Source: Membranipora membranacea
Taxonomy: Eukaryota > Bryozoa > Gymnolaemata > Cheilostomatida > Membraniporidae
NCBI GenBank assembly: GCA_914767715.1
Contig: OU612068.1
Location: forward strand, 930,001 to 994,000
DNA length: 64,000 nucleotides
Direction of reading: 5' to 3'
Shown here: positions 1 through 13,408 of the stretch, one piece after another
Layout of the letters: the number at the start of each line of letters is the position of its first letter
Position numbering within the stretch: position 1 is the first letter of the stretch
Position numbers and translations under genes: made by a program
Notes under the pieces: generated by a model
Seen by the model: only the letters and a program-made list of their open reading frames with translations
The model's database searches: none
What the model was told of the DNA's origin: nothing

Positions 1-166
1 CCTCTTGTGTTGGTAGGAATCATGATATTATATCGCTTGTTGTGCTGTGCCTGTTGCGTAAATATTGTTACTAAACTTTGGTAGATTTTGTTGTGTTATT
101 GTTACCTGTTGTACTCTGGTTATATATTGTTTTGTTGGCATGTTGCATGTTTATATTGTTTAACAG

Positions 167-3100
167 CTGCCGATCTGAATGGGAACGAGCATGTCCTCCT
201 TGTCGACACGATCGACTCAGTCCACCCCACCGACCAGACCAGGCCAATTAACAAGAATTTTACATTTCCCCGCACAATGCGTGCATTGAAAGCGGATGGG
301 GACAGGGTGGAAGGGCAGCACTTGCAGAGAAGGGCGGCTGTAATCCGCCGAACTTCTCGCGCTGTCAGCCACTATAGGCCTCATCTCACATACCAGAGGA
401 GTATAGACTTTCTTCAGGACGAGGAAGGTAACCGCTCTCTTGTTCTCGCCGCCATGTCTGTCTCCTGACCGTGTCCGGTGCAGTAAGGTTACCTGTATTA
501 AAGCTTCCCCTTTCTAAGCTAGTTCCTTCTGAAGACTGCTTTGTGATATTTTAGTATGATGACTGAAATTATGAAAGCTTTTCATAAACTTAACAGCTTT
601 AAGTTTTAACCATAACAATCTTCACAAGTCACATGTTTGGATAGGACGGTAAACAGATCACAAAAAATATTGTACCCCATCTAACTGACAAACGAAAACA
701 TGCCTGACAAAATAATATAGTCGTTGTGAGAGAAAATATGAAAAGAACTGTTGCAAGAATGTACATCATGCAGACTTGATTTGGCTGCTCATATTTACTA
801 TAGTTTGTTCTGATTCGATATTAGATCCGCCCACAGTGAACGCTGGGTACAATGAGGGACATGTGGTCGTTAGCCAATCAGATGTCAAGGTCATGATACC
901 TGGTGAGATAACCGATCCACTCAGTAACACAGCATTACTAGAAGACAGGGTACAGATATACGGAGGGGAGGATGAAGAGCCGATGTTACAATCAGCCCTC
1001 CACCGTCAGGGTGGGCTCTATCTCCACGCATCTGACGGTATGTAGTCACTTTATATGTCTGACTCCTGGTTTTTATCAAACGGCAACCCTTAGATATTAT
1101 GTTGTCTGGTCACACATCCCAACAGGAAGACAATATAAGATAGCACCAAACATCACAAAATATCTGTTTTTGCTGTTGAGATTTAACCTGGAATAAGTTG
1201 ACTGCAGCTATCCTTATAAGTTATACAGCAATAGTGAGTAACTCACCAAACATGACCCCAATGTGATTGTGATTTTGTGATAATCGAAAATTTGGCTTGG
1301 CGCTTTCATAATTAGTGTGTATTGATCAGTGCTAACAAAATAGTGTAAGAGATCACTAAAGTTGCAGAGAATATGGCGCCCAGCGGTGACCCCCAACAAA
1401 ACAGTAACATGCTAAACAAAACACGCTAAACGAAAACTGGAGCTGTTAGTATAGAGGCTGACTATGACATCCGAAATGTAGTGGTGTAACAGTAGAAGAA
1501 CTTAGAATAGATTAGATCAGATATTATAATATATAGTAAATTTACAGTTTCTGGTAACACAGCTCAGAGTGCTGCATGCTTCTCAAAGCTTCATATGGGT
1601 TTGATTGCTGCTCTCGCATTCTTGTGATATATTGAGCTCAAATTTGGGGATATTTTGCTACCGAAATTAGTGGAAAATCTCAAACATTAGTTGCCCGATG
1701 GTAATAGTATAGACATCGAGAATCATGTAGTTAAGGTCAGACATCCATCTTACTAACACCCGAACATTTTCTCAAACCCATTCTTTTCAACAAACCGCTG
1801 GTTAGATGGTTTATCCATGTGGTAATATATCACACCAATTTTAAACACAATGTTATTATATTTTACTATCCATAAGACCGCTTCATTTGGTATCTTCAGA
1901 AAATGACCTTGAAGAGGAAACAACTCCTTTACTCGATGTTGGTAAGGTCAAGGACAGACACACTCCCTGAGATGTATTTAGTTCTAGGCAATTTTAAGCC
2001 CCACACTCATATGCTTTCTCTTTGCTATTTGCCAAACCCTGCAACCTGTAAATTTAGTTGTGTGTCTTGGCATGAGCTCTATGTATTGTTTCAATTTATA
2101 ATTATTCCAAGCCTCTGCATTCTCAACCATTTCCTTTGACCGTCACCTCGTTATTTCTACACCCTACTGCATGTTTCTAAGAACTTACCTGCTCAGGTAA
2201 AATGGCTCTTTTTCTCAAACTTACTTAACAGGTGATTTGGTGACATACCGGTGTGTCTGTCATTGGGAAATACTTAATTTTCAATAATACTGTTACCTTC
2301 AATCCAGTTAAACTTGTTATCAACTCCTTTTCCTCTTCAATTCGTCTTCACCAGAGGAAGCACACTGAAGTTTGCTCGTCACTTGTGATGTTTTGGCTCC
2401 AATACTTGGTCTTTATGTTTGCTTCTCAACTCAGTTTCACAGATCTTCGTTGTGGATTGCCTCCTCCCTCCCCTCCCACCTCCACACTTGGCAGTTTTAA
2501 CGAATTTTATGTTACTCATTAGCCCAATAGACTAGAGATTACTATATTAATTGATATTCAAGCTATGGTTATCCTCATCACTGCAGTGGATTATTGAACA
2601 GAGAGTTTTTGACATGAAATTTGATAGAACTATTTATCAATTACCAAAATCATTTTCAGGGTCTCTTCACCACAAGCATCATGTATTACCAGAGACCATA
2701 GATATATCTATAGTCTCTGGTATTACCTTACATTACTCCAGTCTTTATTTGTACAAATTGGGCCAAGCCATAAACTGTATTTGCCTCAAAGAGTGTTGCA
2801 TGGTCTCGGCACATTGATTCACTTTTCCTTTATTTGCCTATGACCACCTCCTCTCACCTCTCTCAACATGGCTGTTAATGTGAATACGGCAATACTACAT
2901 TAAGTCTAAGATATTAAAACAAAAAGTTGTCTGTACCTTATTCAGGCTATTTTCACTGCCTCAGGGATGGCCTCTAATTTGTATTACACCACATGTTTCT
3001 CAAATTCTGAGCGCCCTGCATTTTCAAAGTCTGCAGCTCCTCTTTAGGACAATGAAACTCCCTTATACAAGTTTTGCATGAACCTCATTATTCGATAAGG

Positions 3101-4845
3101 AGTTGCCTCCCTTTAAAAAGTGGAATAAAACTCCAAAAAAAATGAGGGGATGAGATTGAAACCTTGAAAACCTCCTATTTACGAGTGCAACCTAATGTTT
3201 AATTTTACCCTGAACCTAGAAAACCAGCTCTGAACCTTCCGGTTTCTGTGTAGAGATCTGATATACCCAATCAGTATCATAGAAGTACCCCACTTCTCCT
3301 CTTTAGATACATATAAATGTCGTATACAGGGCTCAGGCTATGTGTCATTTATATCTTTTGATGAGCTATGGGAAATCTCTAAACAGTAGCATGTGAGTCA
3401 TCTCACACAAAGGGCCGCTAGAATCTAATTTTAGGGAAATGATTATCCACTGTGAATTCTAAACCCTTCCATTGAGCCTGTGTTCTATATCCTTACCAAC
3501 ATGTTCATGTCTAACATGTCATCTTGTAGCTAGTAGAGAGAACAGAACTCACTCTAAACAGGAATTCACCAACACTAGCCCTATCCAAGCTAAACCACTC
3601 CAACCTCCTTCCATCACCACCACTGATATGATGAGCCAATCCGCTTCACCAACAACACAGCCGCCACAGAAGGTTAATGCTCAACTAATACACTTACTTA
3701 ACAGTAGAAGAATTTTGTGTGCTTTAACTAAAACTTAGACTAAAATTGAAATTTTATGTTAATTTGATCTGCAGAATGGAGAATTGTGTGAATAATACGA
3801 AAGTATGTAGCCCCAATATCAGAAATCTAAATTTACTAGCTATTAACGCTGTCATAATTTGCATCGCTGCTGCAAACTCTCAGCCCAATCAGAGCCCACA
3901 TATGAGCTGGTCCATCATCTTCAGTAGTAATATAAGTTGTTTGGATTGCGAACGTGACGCTGAATGTCCTAGCGTAAGAGAACGTTCATCTAAAATTACT
4001 TTACATGTTACCTGTTTTTGTTTAGTCCTAGAACTACAGGTGAATGATTTTTGGATACAGTGTTATAATTTACAAGCATGTCTGTGAGGTCTGCAGCTAA
4101 TAAACTAACTCCACTTCATGTTATTCAGGCACCATTCTAATGTAATACCTACATATCCCATGCACCACCACTGTTGAAATGTGCTCCTAATGTATATGCG
4201 TTTTTTGCACTGTCCTGTCCTGATCCATAACAAAGTATAAATCCCCTGATACCACATGCTCAACATGAAACTACAGTCATTCTTAGTATGTACTACATGA
4301 TGACGGTGTTTCCCTCAAAAATACATACCAGCTACAGCTATTTCAGAAATCAAAGCTTCAAGCTACCCTTTAATTGACATAGCAGCTCCGACTCCACTCC
4401 TCAGTTTATCTCGTTTAACTCAGTCATATTTTGTGTCCATATCTGATAGGTGCCGATGGGGGGAGGACTACAGCAGAGGCCCGTCTATCCTCCAGGAGCG
4501 ACCAGCGTAACCTCCAGTCCAGTGATGATGATCAGACCTGAATCAGTGGTGGTGGACTTTTTACCCATGACTGCAACAATACAGACCGCCAACATGTCAC
4601 CTTATGTCGTCCAGCCAGATAGCAGCAAAAATAAAACTTCAGCCGCCTCATCGGGAAAAGGAAAGAAGAAGCTCGGGCGGACTGGATCTGATACTGTAGA
4701 GTTAATGCCTAATGAGCATCCCATCGCGAGCAGTGATAGTGATTACAGAATTAATCCTCCTAGTGAAACGACCACTAATACTTCTATAGAGTCGTCCCCC
4801 TCGACTGAAGAGATTCCTTATATAGACAGCTCCTCAGATAACTAA
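167..4845 (+). CDS. 3' part of an unrecognised multi-exon gene
   Basis: Five exons fit with consistent phases: 167-427, 825-1037, 1900-1941, 3530-3672 and 4450-4845. Each has an AG acceptor and a GT donor, and the last ends in a stop. They give about 350 residues of one frame, and the gene begins upstream of the window. The first part is polar and basic (QRRAAVIRRTSRAVSHYRPH). The second holds an acidic stretch (GGEDEEPM). The 42-nt third exon encodes an acidic dileucine-like motif (EEETTPLLDV). The rest is Ser/Thr/Pro/Gln-rich with a basic patch (GKGKKKLGR) and a Ser/Glu-rich end. No membrane segment or known domain is visible in this part. It looks like a disordered cytoplasmic tail, perhaps of a membrane protein, but I do not recognise the family. 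The exon structure is fairly secure; the function is unknown. Confidence 0.6.
2687..2722. repeat. 36-bp palindrome, copy 1 of a dispersed family
   Basis: A near-perfect inverted repeat with arms TACCAGAGAC and GTCTCTGGTA meets over an AT-rich centre (ATAGATATATCTAT). The same sequence recurs near 14032 and 50563. It lies in an intron of the first gene. It could be a minimal foldback transposon remnant or a structured RNA element; the three copies favour a mobile or copied origin. Confidence 0.75.
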
Positions 4846-6680
4846 CATGTCTCATGGTGACTATACATATATAGTCTTATTTTGTGAATTATTCGTAGGC
4901 CTAGTCGGTTATTAATTCTAGTCAACAGTTTTCCTTATTTACTATAACATGGTCAACAAATTAAGTTTATAATATATAATATTTATTTAATGTTTTGTTT
5001 GACCTTTATATTTATTATAAAACCTGTATTGCAATTTTCGTAAAGTATTAGTGTAGATGAATTTGTTAAGCTGGTTCTGGTCGAGAACGATTATTTTTAC
5101 AGGAATAGATCATAATGATGTGCCAATGTGCCAGACCAGACTTGCGAATCCCCCTGTGATATTTGAGTGATATTTGAGGATAAGTCAACACAACTTGTGC
5201 TCGAGTTCAATGTACAATGTGGTAATTTCTATAACTGGTCTGAACCCTCTAATTTCTGTATTTTATGTCAGTTTATTAGAATATAATCTATTTTGCTTTC
5301 AATGCCCAGTTACTTACATATGTTACATTAACCAGAGAACAGACTGAGAACTAGGTATGGATCTAGGTATGGATCTAGCCAGTGAAGTATTACTAAGATC
5401 CCCTCAACTTTTAAAATCTGAAAATACGTAGAAGGATTGAGAAAGTCAATAAGTGGCTAAGTATGCCATTATCCGTAGGAAATTTTCAAATTTAAGTCAC
5501 ACTTGCGTTTTGAGTCTCCTATTTATAATTACCATTCAAAATAATTTAAGTCTTTGTCTTTGAGTAAGTTTTTCTCCCAGACTGCGCTTGTCTGGAGTGT
5601 CCAAGTGGCTTATAGAGTTATGATGCATGTACACTCTTTTGAATTTGTTTCTTTTTTTGATACTATAATTGGCAAGTGGAGAGAATTCTAAACTCCAACG
5701 TTTCGTTACTAATTTTTTATTCGCTGATTTTTTCTTTGTTGAAATTCCTAACATAACAATGACATCAATCATTGTATTGAAGCCAACATTCATGACCTCA
5801 AATCAGTTGGGCCCCAGCAGGCGAGCTGAATAGATGTCTCTGAGGAGCTTGGTAAGTGGATGAGTTAACTTGAAGGCCTTGTAGCTTATGTTTGCTGCTA
5901 CATCGCTATCATCTAAATACATACTTACATAGTACTCTATAATGCTATTGGCGTGATTTTAACATCTGATAATACTCACTCTGATTTCCGAGAGTTGTTT
6001 TGATGATTCTATACTAGTTTTCAAATTCCGATGTTTTGATGTTTGTCTTGATCTTTGACTGCAGATATAGCGCCAGACTAATTTGCTGCGGGGATGAAAT
6101 AACGAAGCGGAGCTCAACTTTAATTGCCTGAATCGTATGGTCAAGTTCGCTGGTCTAAACTCTCTCACTTAACCTCTCCTCTAGCAGCCTGATGATCTCT
6201 GTGAGTAATAGACAGGTTATTTATCAGTGTATATTTTCTATATAACCTCAGCATGTACTGTATGAATACTTCAGTTAGTTGATGACAGTTTAATATGTCA
6301 TCATTAGGTGAATATGACAATATCAAACTATAATAAACATGAAATACTATAATATACTTCTGATTTGAGTTGTTACCAATGCAGGCACTTTGCATTGACC
6401 ATCTACGTCAAGAGCTTATTACAAACATACTGCCATCATTATGCGGTATTGTATCCAGTTATTTATTAGGCTGTCCAAATATTTTTCAGACAGAGATAGG
6501 TTGCTGTACTGAACATTAATGGTCTGTGGAGACTGCGATTTGATTGGGACTGAAACACTGATTTTAGTGATGACATCGCCGGAGACCAGCCTTCTTTGCA
6601 AATCTCATACAGCCAGTTTCACTTCCTCACTCTATATATTATGGTAAGTTAAACACGAGTTATTTGTATGGTAAACTGCG
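4846..6680. other. Non-coding stretch downstream of the first gene
   Basis: The 3' untranslated region of the first gene should lie here, followed by AT-rich intergenic DNA. Open frames in it are short and lack splice-site support or recognisable domains. A small 13-bp duplication (ctaggtatggatctaggtat) sits near 5353. I see no gene. Confidence 0.5.
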
Positions 6681-7318
6681 ACCTACAAAGTACATGAAAC
6701 ATTGCACGTACCCCATGCACCGCGCCCTACAAAGTATATGAAACACTGCACGTACCCAATGCACTGCGACCTACAGAGTACATGAAACACTGCACGTACC
6801 CCATGCATTGCGACCTACAGAGTACATGAAACACTGCACGTACCCAATGCACTGCGACCTTCAGAGTACATGAAACACTGCACGTACCCAATGCACTGCG
6901 ACCTACAGAGTACATGAATCACTGCGCGTACCCAATGCACTGCGACCTACAGAGTACATGAAACACTGCACGTACCCAATGCACTGCGACCTACAGAGTA
7001 CATGAAACACTGCACGTACCCAATGCACTGCGACCTACAGAGTACATGAAACATTGCACGTACCCCATGCACCGCACCCTACAAAGTACATGAAACACTG
7101 CACGTACCCAATGCACTGCGACCTACAGAGTACATGAAACACTGCACGTACCCAATGCACTGCGACCTACAGAGTACATGAAACACTGCACGTACCCAAT
7201 GCACTGCGACCTACAGAGTACTTGAAACACTGCACGTAGCCAATGCACTGCGACCTACAGAGTACATGAAACATTGCACGTACCCCAAGCACCGCGCCCT
7301 ACAAAGTACATGAAACAT
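6680..7318. repeat. 44-bp minisatellite, about 14 copies
   Basis: A tandem array with a period of 44 bp. The unit contains CTACAGAGTACATGAAACAC followed by a TGCACGTACCCAATGCACTG segment. Most units differ by a few substitutions, and the outer ones (6685-6735, near 7050-7085 and 7275-7315) carry a shared variant reading CCATGCACCGCRCCCTACAAA, so the array has higher-order structure. Open frames on the minus strand here are by-products of the repeat. Confidence 0.9.
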
Positions 7319-7692
7319 TCCTTGAATTCCAAACATAACAATTGGCGAAGCCCTACTCTGCGCAATAGAAATGAGCTCATACTGGTACAGCTCAGACAAT
7401 CTGGTAGTCTGTAGTAGTGAGTTACTATCTTGAGTGTCTTGATTGCTGGGGAAACAGCTCTGTTGTTGACGTATCTTAGATTTTGTATTGGTAAGATTGA
7501 GTGATATAATGTAACTGCGATCTGGTGCTATATCTTACCAATAATTATGATGATACTGATGAATCGATAGCCTTGATTCAAACCATATTCTGCAATCAAT
7601 CTGTAAGGTTACCTGAAATAGTAGTATTTGCTGCCTCAAGTAGTATTTGATATTAATTAAATACTTTTAAATCCATACGAACATGACTTAAT

Positions 7693-8850
7693 TGATAATT
7701 ACAGTAAAAAGTGAGAGACTATCTCACTCTGGAGAATCAGCAGCGATGTCCTCCATCCACCTCACACTAGGAGCAGCGTGATGAGAGAAATAGCACAACA
7801 CAAAGACTGAAAATGTGGGAAAATAAAATAATGACAGGGAGGCCTTCTGTGTACGAACAATCAGCCAAGCCTCCAAAATCATCTTCTGACTACTTCTATG
7901 GTAAGTTTGAGTACACTAGGGAATTCATTAAAATTCTAATTCTGAATCAGCCAGATTAAACTAAGTATATGCTCTATTCTCAATAAAGTAACTTTTTGAA
8001 GATAAAGCTTGGAAAATATTTTATAGGTTAGACTTTTATGACACCAGATTCTTCTGCGTTTGGAGACAATGCAAACCTCACTGATGACTGATGACTTATC
8101 ACTGATGACTTATCACTGTGACACAGACTAGGAATGTGGGAGAAAAATACAATGATATGGAGGCCTTCTGAGAGCGAACAGCCAGCCAGACCTCCCATAT
8201 CATTTTCGGACTACTTTTATGGTAAGTTTGAGAACCATGGGAGATTAATTATTTATGAATAATTTTGAACCCAGCAAATTGATACCGAAACCTCCATACA
8301 TACACATACATACCTAATACCTGTTATTCAAGAGAATCAGAAGTTGTAGCATGCTTTACCTCTATAAATGGCTTTATCCATATTTACAGCAACTCACTCA
8401 TACTGATTGAGCGCAATACTGGGATGATGGGAGACTAACAATATAATGATAGGGAGCCCTTCCTGCGTACGGACAGTCAGCCAGGCCTTCCAGATCATCT
8501 TTCGACAACTTGTATGGTAGGTTGATTACAGTGAGGGGATGGATTAACTCCAGTCCTATGACAAAACTAAAACTTGCCACATGCTTTGTGGCTGATAAAT
8601 TGTTAGCTGCATCCCTTGGAATTGATACACTATCATTTCTCAGTTCAAGCCCTCATTTCTGCCGCTCGAGACTTTTAAGACACGCTACATGATAGCATTT
8701 GAGTGTAAGTAACATTTAATAATAATACAAGTATCTTCATACAAAGTTTGATTGATATTTACAGTAAATGTTCAGCGACTAACTCATTCTGGGAACCAGC
8801 CAAGCCTTCCATACTGACAGAATCATTACTTCCTTAGAGAACAGCTGACA
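7693..8850 (+). repeat. Diverged duplicated module with exon-like segments
   Basis: Three segments end in a splice-donor-like TATG/GTAAGT or GTAGGT: 7813-7900, 8134-8221 and about 8427-8516. The first two are both exactly 88 nt and open in the same frame, starting MWE and ending SDYFYG, with many substitutions between them. The third has gained one base and would be out of frame. A related sequence beginning TTTACAGTAAA or similar lies upstream of copies 1 and 3 and again at 8755-8806, without a clear exon after it. The layout suggests a tandemly duplicated acceptor-exon-donor unit, spaced about 320 and 290 bp. Whether it is transcribed, and into what, cannot be judged; it might supply 5' exons to a gene further along. 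Confidence 0.55.
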
Positions 8851-8884
8851 GAACAGGCTGACACACAAACTCCCCGGTGGCAGC

Positions 8885-10160
8885 AGCTGTAACTAAACAG
8901 GTATGGTCATCTTCTATTCTCAACCAAAAACACAACTCACAAATAATAAGTCAATCTTGAGAGACAAAGCATTTGCCTTTTTTAAAGCTCCCCTGACCTA
9001 TATGATAAAACTCACTAAAGCTTGTAATCGTGAACAGGCTAACTTAAAGTTCTACTATTATGTAATATATTGATAGGATTTCAGACTCTCCTTGGTTGCA
9101 CCTACAATAACTTGTCAATGTTTTGGCCCTGATGTGATTGGCAAAGCAGAGCCAACATAATTGTACCACCCTTCGATTTATTGGGAGTTACCTCCACTGA
9201 CGTTTGATGCCAAATTCCGGTGCTGTCAAAATGTCATTTTGAATTGCTATAAAAATCCTTCAACTATCTCAAATGTCTTCTCTTTCACTTTCAGATATAA
9301 TTGATGTGAAGAATACATAGAGGAAGAGAGAAGATCACTCCTTAAAGCCATTATCAAGATGAGAAATATGAGAGTAATGTGAGAATCTGCGGGAATATAT
9401 GAGAATCAAGTGTAAGTCATCACACATCATTCTCTGCTCTAGTAACGGTCTGCAATTAATTATCATAATATACACTTCTTTAGGTCTGAATTCTGAGCCG
9501 TAATGTTATTAGGAGTTGCTGTGATAATAATTCAATAGATGCTTGTGTTTGGTAAAGTTGATCACTAGTAGCCATGAAAATACCCCCATTGTGCTACGCA
9601 GGTGGCAACATACTTACCTAATCATCCCTTGCTGTTGAAAAGTAACATTGTTTGATATGGTCAAAGGCGAACCAGCAATGTCATGATAGGAAACAATTAT
9701 TAATGAGGCAGCTGAATTTCAAGCCGTTGCGATAGCATTCTGTTGTGAGAAAATAGGGGAGGATAACTCTAAAAACATAAGACGTATGCAGGTGGCTTCA
9801 ATTTGTATTGTTGACTGACTGTCCTTACTACTGGTCTGCTTTGTGGTCCTGCATAAGCTTCATATTACGTAATGATTATTTGGGATGCTTTTATTATAGA
9901 TTTACATCTAGATTTCCTCATTTTCCGGGTAGTCCTGTGATGAAAAGAATATCTATTGTTCAACCCTTGAGCTAGTCGATGATGATAAGTTGGCTGTTTT
10001 CATTTTGATAAATAACCTTGGTTTAGTAGGAGTGTTACAGTCATTGAAAACTTTTCATTGTTGTTTAAGGAGGGTTTGCCAGTCACAATGATCACTCTCA
10101 TGCAGTAAGTATAAGTTAGTTTGTGGGAGTCTAGCACTAAAATTTGGTTTGCTCGGAGAA
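8885..10160. other. Non-coding stretch
   Basis: AT-rich sequence without a supported open frame, repeat array or RNA gene that I can identify. Confidence 0.5.
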
Positions 10161-10730
10161 GAGTCTATATAAAGTAAGGGTGACCGCTTGAATATACAAC
10201 AGCTTGTGTCTATTCTCTCTCATGTTGCTACATGAGGAACAATTTGTTTGGTAACGTCTGAACTTCCCTTAATATAAGCATTAGAGGTGATCTATAACCC
10301 TAATGATCACAGATTCACTGGTCGTGGATATCTCACGGCTTGAAGAACATGGTCATGCAGTGGGTAAGCAAGATATGTCGTGCTTTAATTCAGGGGAGTT
10401 AACGTTCAGTATCCTGGCTCTTGAGTTCGCATTGAGTTCGCATCGAGTCTATATTAGGTAAAGGTGACTGCTTGAATATACAACAGTTTGTGTCTATTCT
10501 CTATCATGTTGCTACATGAGGAACAATTTGTTTGGTAACGTCTGAACTTCCCTTAATATAAGCATAAGAGGTGATCTATAACCCTTCGTGATCACAGATT
10601 AACTGGTCGTGGAGATATCTCACGGCTTCAGGAACATGGTCATGCAGCGTGGGTAAGCAAGATATGTCGTGCTTTAATTCAGGGGAGTTAACGTTCAGTA
10701 TCCTGGCTCATGAGTTCCCATTGAGTAAGC
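10161..10730. repeat. 284-bp direct tandem duplication
   Basis: The block starting GAGTCTATATAAAGTAAGGG at 10161 is repeated from 10445 at an offset of 284 bp. The copies are very similar, with a few substitutions and small indels, and both end around a GTTAACGTTCAGTATCCTGG segment. No long open frame crosses it. Similarity this high points to a recent duplication. Confidence 0.85.
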
Positions 10731-13123
10731 TCTTCCAAAGTCACTGACTGGCTCATGTGTTGCAGGTGGTTCGTTGTGTGGTTAGCAAGTAATGTATTAA
10801 TGTATTAATCTAGACCTTCTAGCCTGTGTTTGGATGTTGTATCACTTTGGCGGTTTTTATCTGGTTGGCAAGCTAACTGCGTAATGAGTCTACAAATCAG
10901 CTAAAGTATTCAAATATTCACCCAACTTCAAAACTTTATCATGCTCAAATTCTTGCAAATATATATAGGTTTGTTGATCTGTAATTGCTGTAAAATTTGG
11001 TTTATTCTCTGGTAGTTTAATTCGCCCATAAATTATTTTGGAGCTGTTATGACTGAGAATCTTATTCAGAGCAGACACAGAGTTAACCACAGTTTTATTG
11101 TTACTCCAAGGTCTACAGTTTGATGTATTGGTTTTCTATCGATTCAAGGGCTACTAGTGATCAGCTTACCAATACAAATATCCCTTGAATATTTAACACA
11201 GCTACTCCTACATAATATTACGGCTCAGAATTCATTCCTAGGGGAGTGGATATTTATGATAATTTATACTAGGACTACTACTAGAGTAGACTATGATTGT
11301 GATGACTTGCATGTACAGCTTGTATATTCCCACTGTCCGCACCTTGAATAAAAAAAAATCTTTTGTTACAACTATCTCATAACTAATGTTATCTGGAAGA
11401 TGTTTGTTTTTAGAAACAGTACCAGTGTAGAAACAATAATAGGTACCTGGTACACACACCTCCTTTGTAGTTACTACAAGTTGCAAAGAGACCGTGTGCT
11501 GATAGACTACTATTTACAGTTCTTTACATCTCCCTGTTTACATTCTATGAATTGATTTTGAAAATCGAACTCACTACAGCTCAACCAAGTTTTCTGATCT
11601 ACTCATTCCTGTTTATTATTTTTTAAGACTTAATTTCACGTGAAGTATTGCTTCTCTACAAATAAACACCCACTTTAACACCATCAATATCCAATATCTG
11701 TTAGATATGATTGTAATCAGACCATAAGAAGCTGGGCATGCTGTACTCCGTGACAAGATGTTAATCATAATGCGATAAAGTCAGAAGCCGCAATATTAAC
11801 TATCAAAACTTGTTGCCTGGTCATCACCCATTTATACCACTCTCCATTGCGATATCAGCAAAGATGGAAACAGCCTCATAATCATAATAGTTATGTGAAA
11901 AGAATCGGATGATCTAAGCAGTCTGAAAATTACCTTATTTATTTGTATCAGAAAACTTCTCATTGCAAAAATGGGTACAACATTGAACACATGTGAATTA
12001 ATCTGATAGTCCAGTTAAATTGATGCCAACACTATGAGACTATGTTACCCTATGACTTGCGAGTGACTCAGTGAGTTCACCATGAAATCTTGAACATAGA
12101 TACAATAATTATTGTTTGTCATAATTTTGTCCTTGTATGGAGGTGATGGGATCATCAAGTCAAGGACAGACAACTCCATCAGTTTATTAAAACTCAGTGG
12201 ATACAGGGAGTTTATATCCCAAACTCCATGGTGGATATAACTCCAGATTAAAATGCATCATGATGATTTTCTAGCAAACTCTATTTTTGCTGAAATGCTT
12301 GTTAAGTCGATGATTGTCGAAATGATATCATATTCATGTTTAGATCTCACGTCTAAAATTAATATCAGTATGATTTTAAAACGGTTTTAAAGTTCTTTAT
12401 CCTAAGAGCTTGTATTGGGATGGGATTTGGATCGTAGACTGTCAACAGTAAATGAGCTTTGTAGCGATTCATTTTAATTGTAACCTGCAATCATGTAAAA
12501 GCAATGCATAGAAAATATTCCCGTTTGAGTAGGAATTAACTTGCTTCTACATCAAATAAATAAGAGTAAAATGTGACATCAAAAATACAGGTACATACAT
12601 GAAATCAAAATGCATCAGTCATCCGGAAAAATACTTACAAGTTATTGATTCAATATGCATTTGATAATCCGCATCCACAATAGTAGTATATTAATGAGGT
12701 ACTGTTTTACATCTATGAAAACTCTCACTTTTAAATGACGGAGTGATAGCAGGCTAAACTAATAATAACGCCATCTGAGCCAACACTGATTTAACCAAGG
12801 AAAATCGTACAAGAAAGTATTAGTCAGAAATAGCTAGAAATAACAGAAAGCTGTACTCTTGGTTACAAAAGAAAGCAGGATAATTAAGTGTCACTGGGAA
12901 CAAATTTCTATATTCATCAATAGAGCTATTATTGATCAAGCTGGTCAGGGCATACTGAAACAGAGCTTATGAAATGGCATTACTTTTCTTAGTCCAACAG
13001 GAAGTGTCCCCCTGGTTTAATTCTCTTGACAACACGCATTGCATTTTTGTGGAGGGTTCGTTCTGATCTTGGCTAGGTGTCACTTGCATCGCCACACAAC
13101 TATATTTCACTAATTATTATTAG
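10731..13123. other. Non-coding stretch
   Basis: About 2.4 kb of AT-rich DNA. Open frames are under 85 codons and have no recognisable domain or splice context. I see no gene or array. Confidence 0.5.
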
Positions 13124-13408
13124 GGTCTTATCATACTCTATGAAAAGACCAGGCAGAACAAATGGAGTGGAAGAATAGAGCAGCGGAGGCTTTGTTTCTA
13201 TGGGCATATCCTGAGATTGCCAGAAGAAACGCCGGTAAGACAAGCACTCCAGGAGTTCAGAAACCCTCACAAAAGACTACGAGGAGCACCTAAACTAACC
13301 TGGAAGAAAAGGATTGACAAAGACCTGACAAAGCGAGGTATTACCTCTCACCAGATTGAGAAACTAGCCCAAGACCGCAAGGCTTGGAGGGTAATTGTAA
13401 GATCATAA
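13124..13408 (+). mobile_element. LINE reverse transcriptase C-terminal remnant
   Basis: An open frame from 13124 to the stop at 13408 encodes the typical last part of a non-LTR retrotransposon endonuclease/reverse transcriptase. It contains RRLCFYGHILRLPEETPVRQ, then RGAPKLTWKKRIDKDL and AQDRKAWR before the stop. This is the conserved region after the polymerase core in many invertebrate LINEs, where an R-L-x-(W/F)-x-GH-(V/I)-LR-(M/L) motif is followed by a G-x-P-x-x-x-W motif. The catalytic core is absent upstream, so this is a 5'-truncated dead copy. A short TGATGATGAT run follows at about 13450. The family cannot be fixed from the tail alone. Confidence 0.85.

Noticed and set aside
6727-7399. 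Minus-strand frames with repeated MYSVGRSALGTCSVS
   Set aside because: They come from the 44-bp satellite; no splice sites or start context support them.
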